A program made the position numbers and the translations under genes. A stretch of DNA of 64,000 bases. Origin: Salinibacter sp. 10B. Lineage in GTDB: Bacteria; Bacteroidota; Rhodothermia; Rhodothermales; Salinibacteraceae. Under the pieces are notes generated by a model. That model ran no database searches. It had not been told where the DNA came from and saw only the letters and a list, made by a program, of their open reading frames with translations. The stretch lies in assembly GCF_002954405.1 (NCBI RefSeq), contig NZ_MQWC01000001.1, positions 1 to 64,000 of the forward strand, given 5' to 3'. Shown here piece after piece: positions 33,701 through 42,861 of the stretch (positions within the stretch are counted from its first letter, which is position 1; the number at the start of each line of letters is the position of its first letter).

Positions 33701-34519
33701 CGCAGTAAGATCTCCCTCAGCCACGCGCTTTCGAAGATCGGCGTTGTCACGGGCCTGTAGGAGAGCATTTGCCATCTCCTGAATGCCAGTTTTAACCGCA
33801 TCACTCAGCTTCCCCCGAATACGAGCACCTTGCTCCAACGCGTGCTGATGATAGCCTTCTATGATTGATTCGTCGGCCACCTCGGGACGCTCAGGCATGC
33901 GGCTCCGGTGGAGGAGCCGATAGAGGATGGCGAAGTCGGCATATACCTCGTCCTCCATCATCTGGACGAGATCAAACTCCAGGTACGTCAGGCGCGTCAG
34001 TCGCGAGGAGTCGCGTAGAAGGCGCAGCTGGCGGCCATTTGTGACTAGAGCGTACAGATGAGATGTCAAATTGAGATACTCCTGCACCAGCGCGTGCGGC
34101 GAGAGACGAGGCCCGCTGGCCTCACGTCGTCGCTCCAAGCTATCAGAGTATCCCATCACGTGAACTGGGAAGCCGCCGATCGACTCGTCGCGGTGACTTA
34201 GGTCGTAAGTTTCTCCCTGGACGACAGCGGCTTTAGGCTGATAGGTTAGGTTGTAGCCCAACGTGTCCAGGAAGGGTAGAATCCAGAACTGGCGCGTCTC
34301 GGAAGTGGCGGTCGAATCCTCATCGAGGCGCTGGAGCTTGCTCTGAAAGACCTGCCATTGGTGCTTCGTCTCTCCCCAGGCCCGTGCAATTTCATCTTTG
34401 ACCCTCCCTTCTATCCCAAAGCTTCCCGGCGTCTGATCCTGCGCCTCCTGCTCTAACCTTCCCAATAACTCGGCAGACAGAATATTTCCCTGAATCGTGA
34501 TGGTTGGGTATTGCTTCAT
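30737..34519 (-). CDS. Eco57I/PglX-type adenine DNA methylase (DISARM-like MTase)
   Basis: A 1260-residue protein. The N-terminal 330 residues are a conserved segment typical of large defence methylases ([28 protein letters not shown], here seen in two shorter parts: [10 protein letters not shown] and [18 protein letters not shown]). The methylase core has SAM motif I ([18 protein letters not shown] near 506), the segment [23 protein letters not shown], and catalytic motif IV [11 protein letters not shown] near 768 (NPPF, N6-adenine). The C-terminal third should contain the target-recognition domain. No separate nuclease motif was found, so it probably methylates self DNA for the helicase complex. 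The gene follows the SNF2 helicase by 132 bases on the same strand, as in DISARM class 1-like clusters. Confidence 0.88.
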   Translation of the reverse strand: [1260 protein letters not shown]

Positions 34520-34651
34520 AGGAATGAGAGAATTGGAGAACGCAGCGATCTGTATGAACAGCAGTCAGTTAGGGACTCAAAAGAAGTTACATCTCGACCA
34601 TGAGACCTCTTCGACGAACCCTTCACGGATCCTGTCACTGAGCCGGCGAGA

Positions 34652-37480
34652 TTACTCTGGGAGAAGAACGTATACCCCTAGCACATCGGGGGGCCACACG
34701 GGCTCGACCCCTTCATAGCTGGAGCCGCCGACGACCCTGCGATGCCGTTCATGAGCGTCGATCAGGGCCTGGGTGCGAGAACGAGTGATTGACTCCAGAT
34801 CGTCTTTTGCGAACTGAAGATCTTCGATCTCTTCTTCCAAAAACTGACGCTGAGCATTCGAGCTTAGATTGGAAGACGGGACGAGATCCAGAAGAAGGTG
34901 ACGTGCCTCTTCCTCAGACAGCTCTTCTCGGTCTTCGATAAGCCCGCGGTACCCCCAGGTCATCACCTCCTCGGCCACAATTTCTTCGGACTGCTGATCA
35001 GCACGAATGACATTGCGGATGCGAAAGAGAATGAGCGTCGTCTTAATGTCGACAGCTTCCGTCCGGATCACGGCAGCTCGGGAAGGGGCGTCTTCTGCAT
35101 CAGGATCAAAGGCATTCCGCATGACGTGTTGGCACGCCTGCTCAACGAAGGCGTGATTGCGGCCAAGGTACGTGTAGCCGTCAGGAACGGGTGACTGAAA
35201 GGTGACATCTACCTGGTCACTATCAGGCAAGGTTTCGCGGAGCGCGGGGGGAAGTTGGTTCGGATATAGGCGGTAGCCAACGACTTCCTCCCCATTTCGG
35301 CGTGGGTCCATCTGGACTCCCTCATGTGCAGCGAATCGGCGCACGAATCGCTCTACAGCCTGAGGGCTTCCCAAGACGCGATCCGTCTCTTTCAGATCGG
35401 GTTCGATTTCTTCGGGTTGGATCCGATTCTGCGCAAAGATTCCCCGAGTGTTTGTCTCACGCTCCAGTGCTCGATCGAGAGCTTCATTTACTTCCGACTC
35501 TTTGTTTTGAACTGTCTGTGCTTCTAGGCCTAGCGTGAGTTGATCCTGTTTGGCTGCCGCCTCAGGATTCATCAGCACCGCCTGCGTTATCGCCTCGGTG
35601 ATGGTCTGGCTGTCTTCGGGAAATGGAAGTGCAATGCCGGTTTCCTCGTGAATCTTACGGGTTTTGCGGAGGAGAACGCGGGTAATGACGCCGTCGATCG
35701 GGTTTTCCCCTACCATCAGCACAGTCTTTACTTGATCTGCGGCCTGGCCGTACCGATCCACCCTTCCCTCGCGCTGCTCAATGCGATTCGGGTTCCACGG
35801 CAGGTCGTAGTGAATCACAGCGGTGAAGTGCTCCTGCAAGTTGATCCCCTCACTCAGGCAATCGGTCGCAAATAGAACGCGCCGAGGGGCCTGTCCAATC
35901 GCTTCAACGCGATCTCTACGTTGATCATCGTTCAGTTCGCTTGTGACCGCCTCCACTGCGATTTTGGAGTAGGCGTCCTCCAGTACCGGTTTCAGACGCT
36001 CCTCCAGGTAGTTCGCTGTAGGAATATAGCGGCAAAAGACGATGGGCTGGTAGCCCGCCTCCAGGAGATCCTCCAATTGGGCACGGAGCTGCCGGAGTTT
36101 CCAGTCCCCATCGAACGTACGCAGATCTGAGAGCCGATCTGCAAAGGTTTGGAGCTGCTTGACCTCTATAGAGGCAAACTCGGCCGTTTCTGTAAGCTCG
36201 GTAGGCGTGGTGTCGGCATGATTCTCATCAGTGTCGAAAAGTACGTCAGCAGCCGCATCATCGTCCACCTCAGCGTCCTCAGCCACCTTCTCAGCCCGGT
36301 TGCGGAGCATCATTTCTCCTGAAGCGGGGCTGGAAATTACGCCTCGAAGGATGGCCAGAGCGGTCCAGTAGCGCATATGGGACTCAGACCCGTTCTCAAC
36401 GCCGGCGTATCCTCGGGCGAAGCGAAGCACATCGTCGAAGAGCTCCTGATAACCGGGCGACAAGGGGTACTGGGTCTCCTCAGCGATGCGATCAGGAAAG
36501 TCAGTATGCTCCATCCATTCGACAATGTCACGCCTGCGACGCTGTACTACATGTTTGGCAACGCGCTCACGGGTCTGTCGAGGAGCATCTGCCAGCACGA
36601 CATCTTCGAAGTCCGAATCCAAAAAGGCTAGTAGCGACTGAAACGACTCCTCGATGCCGCTATGAGGTGTCGCCGTCAGCAAGAGCAAGTGCTGCTGTGC
36701 TTTCTGGGCGATTTTATGCACGAGGAAGTGCCGCTGCTGCTGGCGGTGCGACGTGGCGCCGCGAGGCAACGTGCAGGTATGTGCCTCGTCTACCACTACC
36801 ATCTCGGGGCATTCCGCCAGAAACAACTGCCGACGGCGCTCAGACTTGATGTAGTCAATCGAGATAATTTGAAAGGGATAGTGACGAAAAACGCTCTCGT
36901 CCCCTTGAATCCGTCGGTCGAGCCGTGCTGCAGTGTCGGTTCGAATCACCTCCACGTCCTCAAACCCAAATTTCTCGCGGGCCTCCTTCTCCCACTGATC
37001 ACACAGGTGTGCTGGGCAAACAACGGCGAAGCGCTCAATCAGGCCGCGATCAACCATCTCGCGAACGATCAGTAGCGCCTCGATAGTCTTACCTACACCC
37101 ACGTCATCGGCAATGAGCAGACGAACGATCTCCTGGCGCAGGGCCATTATAAGTGGCACCACCTGATAAGGGCGCGGGCGCACCGAGAGGCGCCCGAATG
37201 ACCGGAACGGACCTGCTCCACTACGAAGGCCGAGCCGCGCAGCGTCGTACAGTAGCTGAGCCGAGTCGAAATCGGCCAGATCAGCAGCGCTGGGCATCGG
37301 AAACTCGGCAGGCTCGGGAGTTTCATTAGGAAGAGCCAGTGGCAGGTACACGCCAGTGCTTTCCAGTTCGTGTCCCCCGAGTGGCTTAATCCGGAGCACG
37401 TCCGGATCCGACGACGGCATTACAATCCATTCCCGGTCGCGAAGTCGAACGAGTGCGCCAGGATTGAATGTCTGAGACAT
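34652..37480 (-). CDS. SNF2-family helicase (DrmD-like)
   Basis: A 942-residue SF2 translocase starting at ATG 37480 (MSQTFNPGALVRLRDREWIV); the longer frame adds a Cys/Phe-rich leader unlikely to be coding. Motifs: LIADDVGVGKTIEALLIVRE (Walker A near 121), VVCPAHLCDQWEKEA, MVVVDEAHTC (DEAH near 227), LLLTATPHSG, and the helicase C-terminal lobe CLSEGINLQEHF with NRIEQREGRVDRYGQ near 533-575. The N-terminal 100 residues fit SNF2 proteins of DISARM (DrmD). Such proteins translocate along DNA without necessarily unwinding it. Lies between the DUF1998-type helicase (22-60 bases upstream) and the methylase, all co-directional. Confidence 0.88.
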   Translation of the reverse strand: MSQTFNPGALVRLRDREWIVMPSSDPDVLRIKPLGGHELESTGVYLPLALPNETPEPAEFPMPSAADLADFDSAQLLYDAARLGLRSGAGPFRSFGRLSVRPRPYQVVPLIMALRQEIVRLLIADDVGVGKTIEALLIVREMVDRGLIERFAVVCPAHLCDQWEKEAREKFGFEDVEVIRTDTAARLDRRIQGDESVFRHYPFQIISIDYIKSERRRQLFLAECPEMVVVDEAHTCTLPRGATSHRQQQRHFLVHKIAQKAQQHLLLLTATPHSGIEESFQSLLAFLDSDFEDVVLADAPRQTRERVAKHVVQRRRRDIVEWMEHTDFPDRIAEETQYPLSPGYQELFDDVLRFARGYAGVENGSESHMRYWTALAILRGVISSPASGEMMLRNRAEKVAEDAEVDDDAAADVLFDTDENHADTTPTELTETAEFASIEVKQLQTFADRLSDLRTFDGDWKLRQLRAQLEDLLEAGYQPIVFCRYIPTANYLEERLKPVLEDAYSKIAVEAVTSELNDDQRRDRVEAIGQAPRRVLFATDCLSEGINLQEHFTAVIHYDLPWNPNRIEQREGRVDRYGQAADQVKTVLMVGENPIDGVITRVLLRKTRKIHEETGIALPFPEDSQTITEAITQAVLMNPEAAAKQDQLTLGLEAQTVQNKESEVNEALDRALERETNTRGIFAQNRIQPEEIEPDLKETDRVLGSPQAVERFVRRFAAHEGVQMDPRRNGEEVVGYRLYPNQLPPALRETLPDSDQVDVTFQSPVPDGYTYLGRNHAFVEQACQHVMRNAFDPDAEDAPSRAAVIRTEAVDIKTTLILFRIRNVIRADQQSEEIVAEEVMTWGYRGLIEDREELSEEEARHLLLDLVPSSNLSSNAQRQFLEEEIEDLQFAKDDLESITRSRTQALIDAHERHRRVVGGSSYEGVEPVWPPDVLGVYVLLPE

Positions 37481-37538
37481 ATGAAAGAAGCAGTTCGGAC
37501 AGAAGTGAGATAACAAACAATAGAGACAAGGGACTGGA

Positions 37539-40500
37539 CTATCGGACAGAACGGAAAATATCCCCGTTCTCGTCGAGAAGAGTATCCAGAGGCTCTGAGT
37601 AGTGGTACTCGATTACGCGATAGCCATGAGCGCGAAGCTTCCGACGAACGTTCTCATCGTGCTTCTTCACTTCGGAGTCATCATGAGGTGACCCGTCAAC
37701 GAAGACAGCGGCCCGTTCCTCCTCGTAGTAGAAGTCCGGCTGTACGTATAGCTCTGGCGGCGTCCACTGCGCATAGTCGGGAAGCCGAAGGTTTCGTTCG
37801 TACAGGCGCTCCAGAAAGTCGTCTTCCAGCGTTGAGTTCGGGTCCGTTTGCTGAAGAAGGCGCTGATACTGTTCATCGTAGTCTTCTCCAGTTGCTGACT
37901 TTGATTCGAGATCGCATGCCAGTAGCATCTCCAACGCCCCACGAATCAGCCTGCGGTCTATGCGCTCGTGATGGTACTGGTTGTAATAGCTCAGAAGATC
38001 GTCATACGAGGCTTTCGGCTTGCTAGCTTCCTCCTCCGGATCCTCGTTGAAATGACATAGATCATACGCCACCTCAACTACCTGCCGAAACCGTTCCGGC
38101 GCCTCCACAATCTGCGACAGAATACCCAAGCTTCCCTCTGCTGCCTCATAGATCATCAAGTTAGGTATGTCCTGCTCGCCCATGAGGGTGGATTGGATCT
38201 CGCCAGACTCCACCTGAAAGACTCGAATAATGGCCTGCTGCAGTGCGTACTGCAGGGTTAACACCCCGTCTTCGTCCAGGTCAAGAGCGCTCGATGGGTG
38301 TATGTACAATGCGTCAGCGACGTCGCTCGTGTACAGCTTCACCCGTTCCCAGTCCGGCACGTCGGGATCGCTCGGATCCATATCGGGACTCGGGGATCGC
38401 GCCCACGTGCCGGTAGAGGGATTCACCATGAAGCCCTCTTGATCGTAATAACGCCACCCTTGATTGACGAAGTAGAGCCGGGCGGTCGGCACGTACTTGA
38501 CAGACAGAAGCGGTTCCCCATCCGAAGACAGGAGCAACTCCTGAACGTCGTCCATCGGCCCGTCGACACTGAAATAGGTGTCAATCTTGTATCCCTCCCG
38601 CGAACGCTCTTCCTCTTCGCATGTGATGTTCTCGCGCGGGTAGGTACGCACTTCCGAAAGCTCCAGCAGATTCGGAAAGCGTTCTCGATCGTTTTCGGTG
38701 TTGAGCGGAGTGTTCGTGAATGGGCAGTTTGTCCGATTCCTCTCCTCACCAGCGAGAAAATACCCAGAATGTTTGCTGACCTTTGCCTCAATCTGGCTCG
38801 TCTCTAGATCCAGGTTCTGAAGGCGATTAACCTCGAACTTTGAGCCGTTGTGATAAATGCGGTTGCGTGGCCCAAACTCACGAAGAGCAATCTCCCTTGG
38901 CCGCGAGATGTACTCGCCTCCCTCTCCTATCGGCATGTATGCCCGAATAGGCAGGCGTGTGAAGTTGTATCCGGGGAGGAAACCTTCCGACGCTAGATAT
39001 CGAAATGGATAGAACTCGGAGTAGTAACGTGCACCGCGGGCTTCATTCTTTAGAAGCGCAATCTGCCGCCGGGCTTGCCTTTCTTCCCGTTCCGCTTCTT
39101 GGCGCTCGTCACTCGACGGGGTGAGCACCGGATCGTCCAGAACTTTCTGGGCTTCCTTCCGCTGCCGGACGGCTGACCGGTAAAGCGACCGCCAGCGATC
39201 CAGTGCCTTATCGAACTTGTTTGGCACCGCACGAACCGCGTCCTTGATCCATGTCTCGGTATACCAGGATCGGCCAATGCGTTCATGCAATCGGCCAAGT
39301 GTACTTCGAAACCGTTGGGCAATACGTTCTTGTTGATCAGGAGAAAGCTCCAACTCTTCTTTCACCTCTCTGCGAAGCGGCAAGTCTGGATCGTCGAGCT
39401 TTAGGAGGCTGCTGACAGCGTCCTGAAGCGCGCCAAGGCCTACCTCTGAGAGGTACAGTGCGTGGAGGTGTGAGCGAAGCAGTTCTTCGTTCTTGAGATC
39501 CAGTCGTGGGGGATTCACCACCCCGGCAACCATGTCCTTTTTGTTCTGAAAGAAGTGTCGGTCATGTGGAGAGCTATTCGAGCAGTACGTGACCGATAAA
39601 GCTGCTTGCCCTACTCGACCTGCTCGACCACTTCGCTGTGCGTAGTTCGCCGGATTGGGTGGTACATTGCGCATGTGTACCACTGCCAAGTCCTTTATAT
39701 CAATGCCGAGTTCCATGGTCGGCGAACAGAAGAGAGCTTGCAACTGCCCTTCTCGAAAGTCTTCTTCTCGCTCCTGACGGTCGCTGTTCTGAATTTGGCC
39801 GGTGTGCTCTGCACCTGATAAACTTCCTTCGAAGTCGGAGTCTCTCGAGTAGACCTCTCGAAAATACTGGTTGGCTTCAGGCTCCGGCAGATTCTTTTTC
39901 GCCTGTAAACGCACATCGTCTCGGTAAGGCTGTATCTCCCGGTCCTCATTCGGCGCTTTCCACAGGAGCCGGTTGACCTGGAGGCGATAAAGAGGTATTT
40001 GCTCTCCTCTGTACTCCTTCTCGGTCCGACTCAAATACCCGAGACCAGTCAAGACCCCCAACAGGTCGTCCATAAACTGGTCATAGGCCGTACGATCAGA
40101 AAGGTGGAGTCCCAGCTCTTCGTGGCGGCGCAGATGTTTTCCTAAGGCGCTTCTATACCCGACGCTGGTAGAGGGCACGTCCCGCCGCTGGAAAGATTGC
40201 ACATACGCATATTTCGGATGCTCAATCTCTTCTTCCTCGGAATCTAGTCCCCACCGCGCAGTCAGCCGGTCCCGGATGAGGTGACTGTTTGTATTGATAT
40301 TTTGTGCTTGCAGGTCGACGTGGTCCAGGGCGTAGCTGGTGCGGAAGTAGTTCAGGATATCCTTCAGAAGGCCAAAGCGCACCTCTTGGCTCATGTCCCT
40401 TAGGGCATCCACTGTCTTCCATCCCTCATCTTGTCCCGCTATTTCGCTTAGGTTTTTGTACCCGATCTCCAGTAGCGCGCATTGCTCCAGGTTCGGAAGC

Positions 40501-42701
40501 ACGATACGCCAGGATCTCCGGAGATCCTCCAATGCCCGATAGAAGATCATCTTCTTCAGTGCCTTCTGATTGTCGTTTCCAGACACCGAGAAGCCGGAGA
40601 CGCTCATCGGATTACGCGCGTAATCAGACTCAGGTAGATCCAAAGCCTCAAACACGGCCTGTGCAAGACGATCACTTTCCAGAGTCTGATCAGGAGACGA
40701 CTTTACCGCCTCGTAGATCGCTGACCTAAGTCGGATAACCTGATTAAAGTCGTTGAAGTGCCCAGCCTGAAGAGAGGCGTCTTGCCGGTTGTCTGTGAAG
40801 CTGAGCAACTTCCGAGCTTCCGGTTCAACATCGGCCGACTCTAGTTGCCGAACGATGGTGCGAGACAGAACGGACGTGGCCGTACTTCGGGCCTCACTGC
40901 CCAACTTTGCCAGCTTGGAGAATTCACTGGTTCGACTCTGGTTGTACATCACCCCCGCCGTTGGATCCAGCGGCAGTTTCGCTGGCACCCACCAACCTTC
41001 ATAGGGAAAACCTGGACTCGGCTCGCTCGAAAAGTTCCCCTGAACGTCGAAATAGATCTTCTGTGGCACTCGATCCCTGCGGCTCTTCTTAATACTGGTA
41101 ACCGTCCCGTCCGAACCGCGATTGAACCACGACTTGGGTAGTATGTCTTCCTGCTCTTCCTCTCTCCACACCGGCTCGTCTCCCATATCAAGTAACAAAT
41201 AACCGCTTCTCCGGTCGACATCATCTGCCTCTTCCTGCTGGTGCACGTCGTGAAAGTCCCGTGGCACAAGTTGGTCGTCGTAATCCCGACGGGTAACGCA
41301 TAAGAAGTCGTGTCCCGTCAACCGACTGAAAGCAACAGGGAAGATGGGCTTGTCTGTCTCATCCTCCCGAACAGTGTAGCCAGCATCCAGCGTAATCGTA
41401 CGCTCCTCACGGCCCTCAAGGGTTACATAGACAGAACCTGTCTGAGCAATAAACTGGTGGAGCTTGAACGGCAGAAGAGGCTTTTCATTGCGCTCAGCCC
41501 GTTCTCGGTTTACGGTCTCAACCCACCGAAGAATATCGGTGAGGGCCTCTTTGCACTCCTCCTTGGCCAACCCTGTAACCTCGACCAGTTCTTCTGTGAT
41601 CTCTGGAAGAGTGAGGGGCTCTCGGCGAACGAGAACATCGCCCTTGACATCGAGCCCAATCCGATGCTCTAACCACCTTGCTAATGGATTCTCACGCAAA
41701 GCCGCCTCACCAGCTGACGGTACGACGGGTGCCTGCACAGCCTCACGAAGCGTCGAGGCCTCCTCGTTTGGAGGTTCAAAATGGTTCGTGAGGGTTTCGC
41801 CAATGACGTGGTCCGACTCGAAGGACTGCCCAAAGATCTTTTCAGCCACCTCGGCAACCTGACGACGTTGCTCACTGAGCGACTCATCACCAGCCGCCAT
41901 CGTAGCACTTGTGCCAATACAGACCAGTTCGTTCTCAGTATATTCCTGCAAGCGACGATTCAACAGGCCAACATCTGCACCTTGACGCCCCCGATAGGTG
42001 TGTAGCTCATCGTACACTAGATACTGCAAACCATCGCTGATGGAACCCCGAAGAGCCGCTTCCCTCTGCCGCGTCAGGATGAGCTCCATCATCATATAGT
42101 TCGTAAGCAGGATATGAGGCGGATTCTTCAGAATCCGCTCCCGCTCGCCCTGACCAGTTTGCCCGGTATATTGAGCAAATTGAACTGGAAACTGGCGTCC
42201 CGTTCTTGCCTCATAGGTTTCTTTAAACTCCTCAATAGCCTGTAGCTGAGAGTTGATGAGGGCGTTCATCGGGTAGATGATAATCGCCCGGATCCCTGGC
42301 CCGGTTTTGTCTCGGAAGACACTGTCGAAGATGGTCCCCAGATAGGTGAGTGATTTCCCCGAGCCGGTGCCAGAGGTAACTACAAAGTTCTCATCATTTG
42401 CGCCTAACCGCAGGGCCTCCTCCTGATGACGATAGAGCCGAAAGGGCTCATCTCTTTCCCGGTTGTAGAAGACGTCTGGTAATTCCGAATGCAGAACGCC
42501 TGCTTCGACCAAAGAGGAAGGCAGCCCTGCTGTCTCGTAGGCCGGATTGAACTGGACTAATGGCTCCGGCCAGAGCTTCTTGTCCTCATCCAGTGCACTC
42601 TCCACTTCCTTCCGAATTCGGCCATCACGAATGTCGATAAAGCTCTGAACGTAGCTCTTGTACTCCTCTACAACCTCGTCCTGAAAGGCAAAGATATCCA
42701 T
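37539..42701 (-). CDS. DUF1998-type DEAD/DEAH helicase with C-terminal Vsr-like nuclease
   Basis: A 1720-residue protein. N-terminal helicase: LYRHQEEALRLGA, Walker A VTSGTGSGKSLTYLGTIF near 110, IIYPMNALINSQLQAI, DELH box (VYDELHTYRGRQGADV), CIGTSATMA, and a C-terminal lobe with CSPTMELGIDIKDLAVVHM and YAQRSGRAGRVGQAAL. Residues about 1440-1600 match DUF1998 (LQQAIIRVFQVESGEIQ, YEAAEGSLGILSQIVE, SYDDLLSYYNQYHHERIDR), but the Cys residues that normally bind zinc in this domain are not conserved. The last 90 residues (YVQPDFYYEEERAAVFVDG and DENVRRKLRAHGYRVIEYH) fit a Vsr/DUF559-like PD-(D/E)xK nuclease. So this is a helicase-nuclease, probably the core cutting or unwinding subunit of the cluster. 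Confidence 0.88.
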   Translation of the reverse strand: MDIFAFQDEVVEEYKSYVQSFIDIRDGRIRKEVESALDEDKKLWPEPLVQFNPAYETAGLPSSLVEAGVLHSELPDVFYNRERDEPFRLYRHQEEALRLGANDENFVVTSGTGSGKSLTYLGTIFDSVFRDKTGPGIRAIIIYPMNALINSQLQAIEEFKETYEARTGRQFPVQFAQYTGQTGQGERERILKNPPHILLTNYMMMELILTRQREAALRGSISDGLQYLVYDELHTYRGRQGADVGLLNRRLQEYTENELVCIGTSATMAAGDESLSEQRRQVAEVAEKIFGQSFESDHVIGETLTNHFEPPNEEASTLREAVQAPVVPSAGEAALRENPLARWLEHRIGLDVKGDVLVRREPLTLPEITEELVEVTGLAKEECKEALTDILRWVETVNRERAERNEKPLLPFKLHQFIAQTGSVYVTLEGREERTITLDAGYTVREDETDKPIFPVAFSRLTGHDFLCVTRRDYDDQLVPRDFHDVHQQEEADDVDRRSGYLLLDMGDEPVWREEEQEDILPKSWFNRGSDGTVTSIKKSRRDRVPQKIYFDVQGNFSSEPSPGFPYEGWWVPAKLPLDPTAGVMYNQSRTSEFSKLAKLGSEARSTATSVLSRTIVRQLESADVEPEARKLLSFTDNRQDASLQAGHFNDFNQVIRLRSAIYEAVKSSPDQTLESDRLAQAVFEALDLPESDYARNPMSVSGFSVSGNDNQKALKKMIFYRALEDLRRSWRIVLPNLEQCALLEIGYKNLSEIAGQDEGWKTVDALRDMSQEVRFGLLKDILNYFRTSYALDHVDLQAQNINTNSHLIRDRLTARWGLDSEEEEIEHPKYAYVQSFQRRDVPSTSVGYRSALGKHLRRHEELGLHLSDRTAYDQFMDDLLGVLTGLGYLSRTEKEYRGEQIPLYRLQVNRLLWKAPNEDREIQPYRDDVRLQAKKNLPEPEANQYFREVYSRDSDFEGSLSGAEHTGQIQNSDRQEREEDFREGQLQALFCSPTMELGIDIKDLAVVHMRNVPPNPANYAQRSGRAGRVGQAALSVTYCSNSSPHDRHFFQNKKDMVAGVVNPPRLDLKNEELLRSHLHALYLSEVGLGALQDAVSSLLKLDDPDLPLRREVKEELELSPDQQERIAQRFRSTLGRLHERIGRSWYTETWIKDAVRAVPNKFDKALDRWRSLYRSAVRQRKEAQKVLDDPVLTPSSDERQEAEREERQARRQIALLKNEARGARYYSEFYPFRYLASEGFLPGYNFTRLPIRAYMPIGEGGEYISRPREIALREFGPRNRIYHNGSKFEVNRLQNLDLETSQIEAKVSKHSGYFLAGEERNRTNCPFTNTPLNTENDRERFPNLLELSEVRTYPRENITCEEEERSREGYKIDTYFSVDGPMDDVQELLLSSDGEPLLSVKYVPTARLYFVNQGWRYYDQEGFMVNPSTGTWARSPSPDMDPSDPDVPDWERVKLYTSDVADALYIHPSSALDLDEDGVLTLQYALQQAIIRVFQVESGEIQSTLMGEQDIPNLMIYEAAEGSLGILSQIVEAPERFRQVVEVAYDLCHFNEDPEEEASKPKASYDDLLSYYNQYHHERIDRRLIRGALEMLLACDLESKSATGEDYDEQYQRLLQQTDPNSTLEDDFLERLYERNLRLPDYAQWTPPELYVQPDFYYEEERAAVFVDGSPHDDSEVKKHDENVRRKLRAHGYRVIEYHYSEPLDTLLDENGDIFRSVR

Positions 42702-42793
42702 AGACGTGAGAGCGGAGACCTATACTGAGGCGCTGTGGGGCGGAATAGAGTCCGATCTGACCAGATAAGGAAAGACCGGAGCAGAAGAACTGC

Positions 42794-42812
42794 CGAGAGA
42801 ATTATTCTCTCG
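42794..42812. promoter_or_regulatory. Palindrome in the 160-bp gap inside the operon
   Basis: CGAGAGAAT and ATTCTCTCG form a perfect 9-base inverted repeat around a single T, about 90 bases before the start of the 1720-residue helicase gene. It is the largest intercistronic gap of the operon besides the ones near 34.6 and 30.7 kb. It could be an internal operator/promoter region or a transcript hairpin. Confidence 0.4.
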
Positions 42813-42861
42813 AATCGATGTGTTTTCAAACTATGAAAAGGGGAGAGCGAAGACAATAGCA

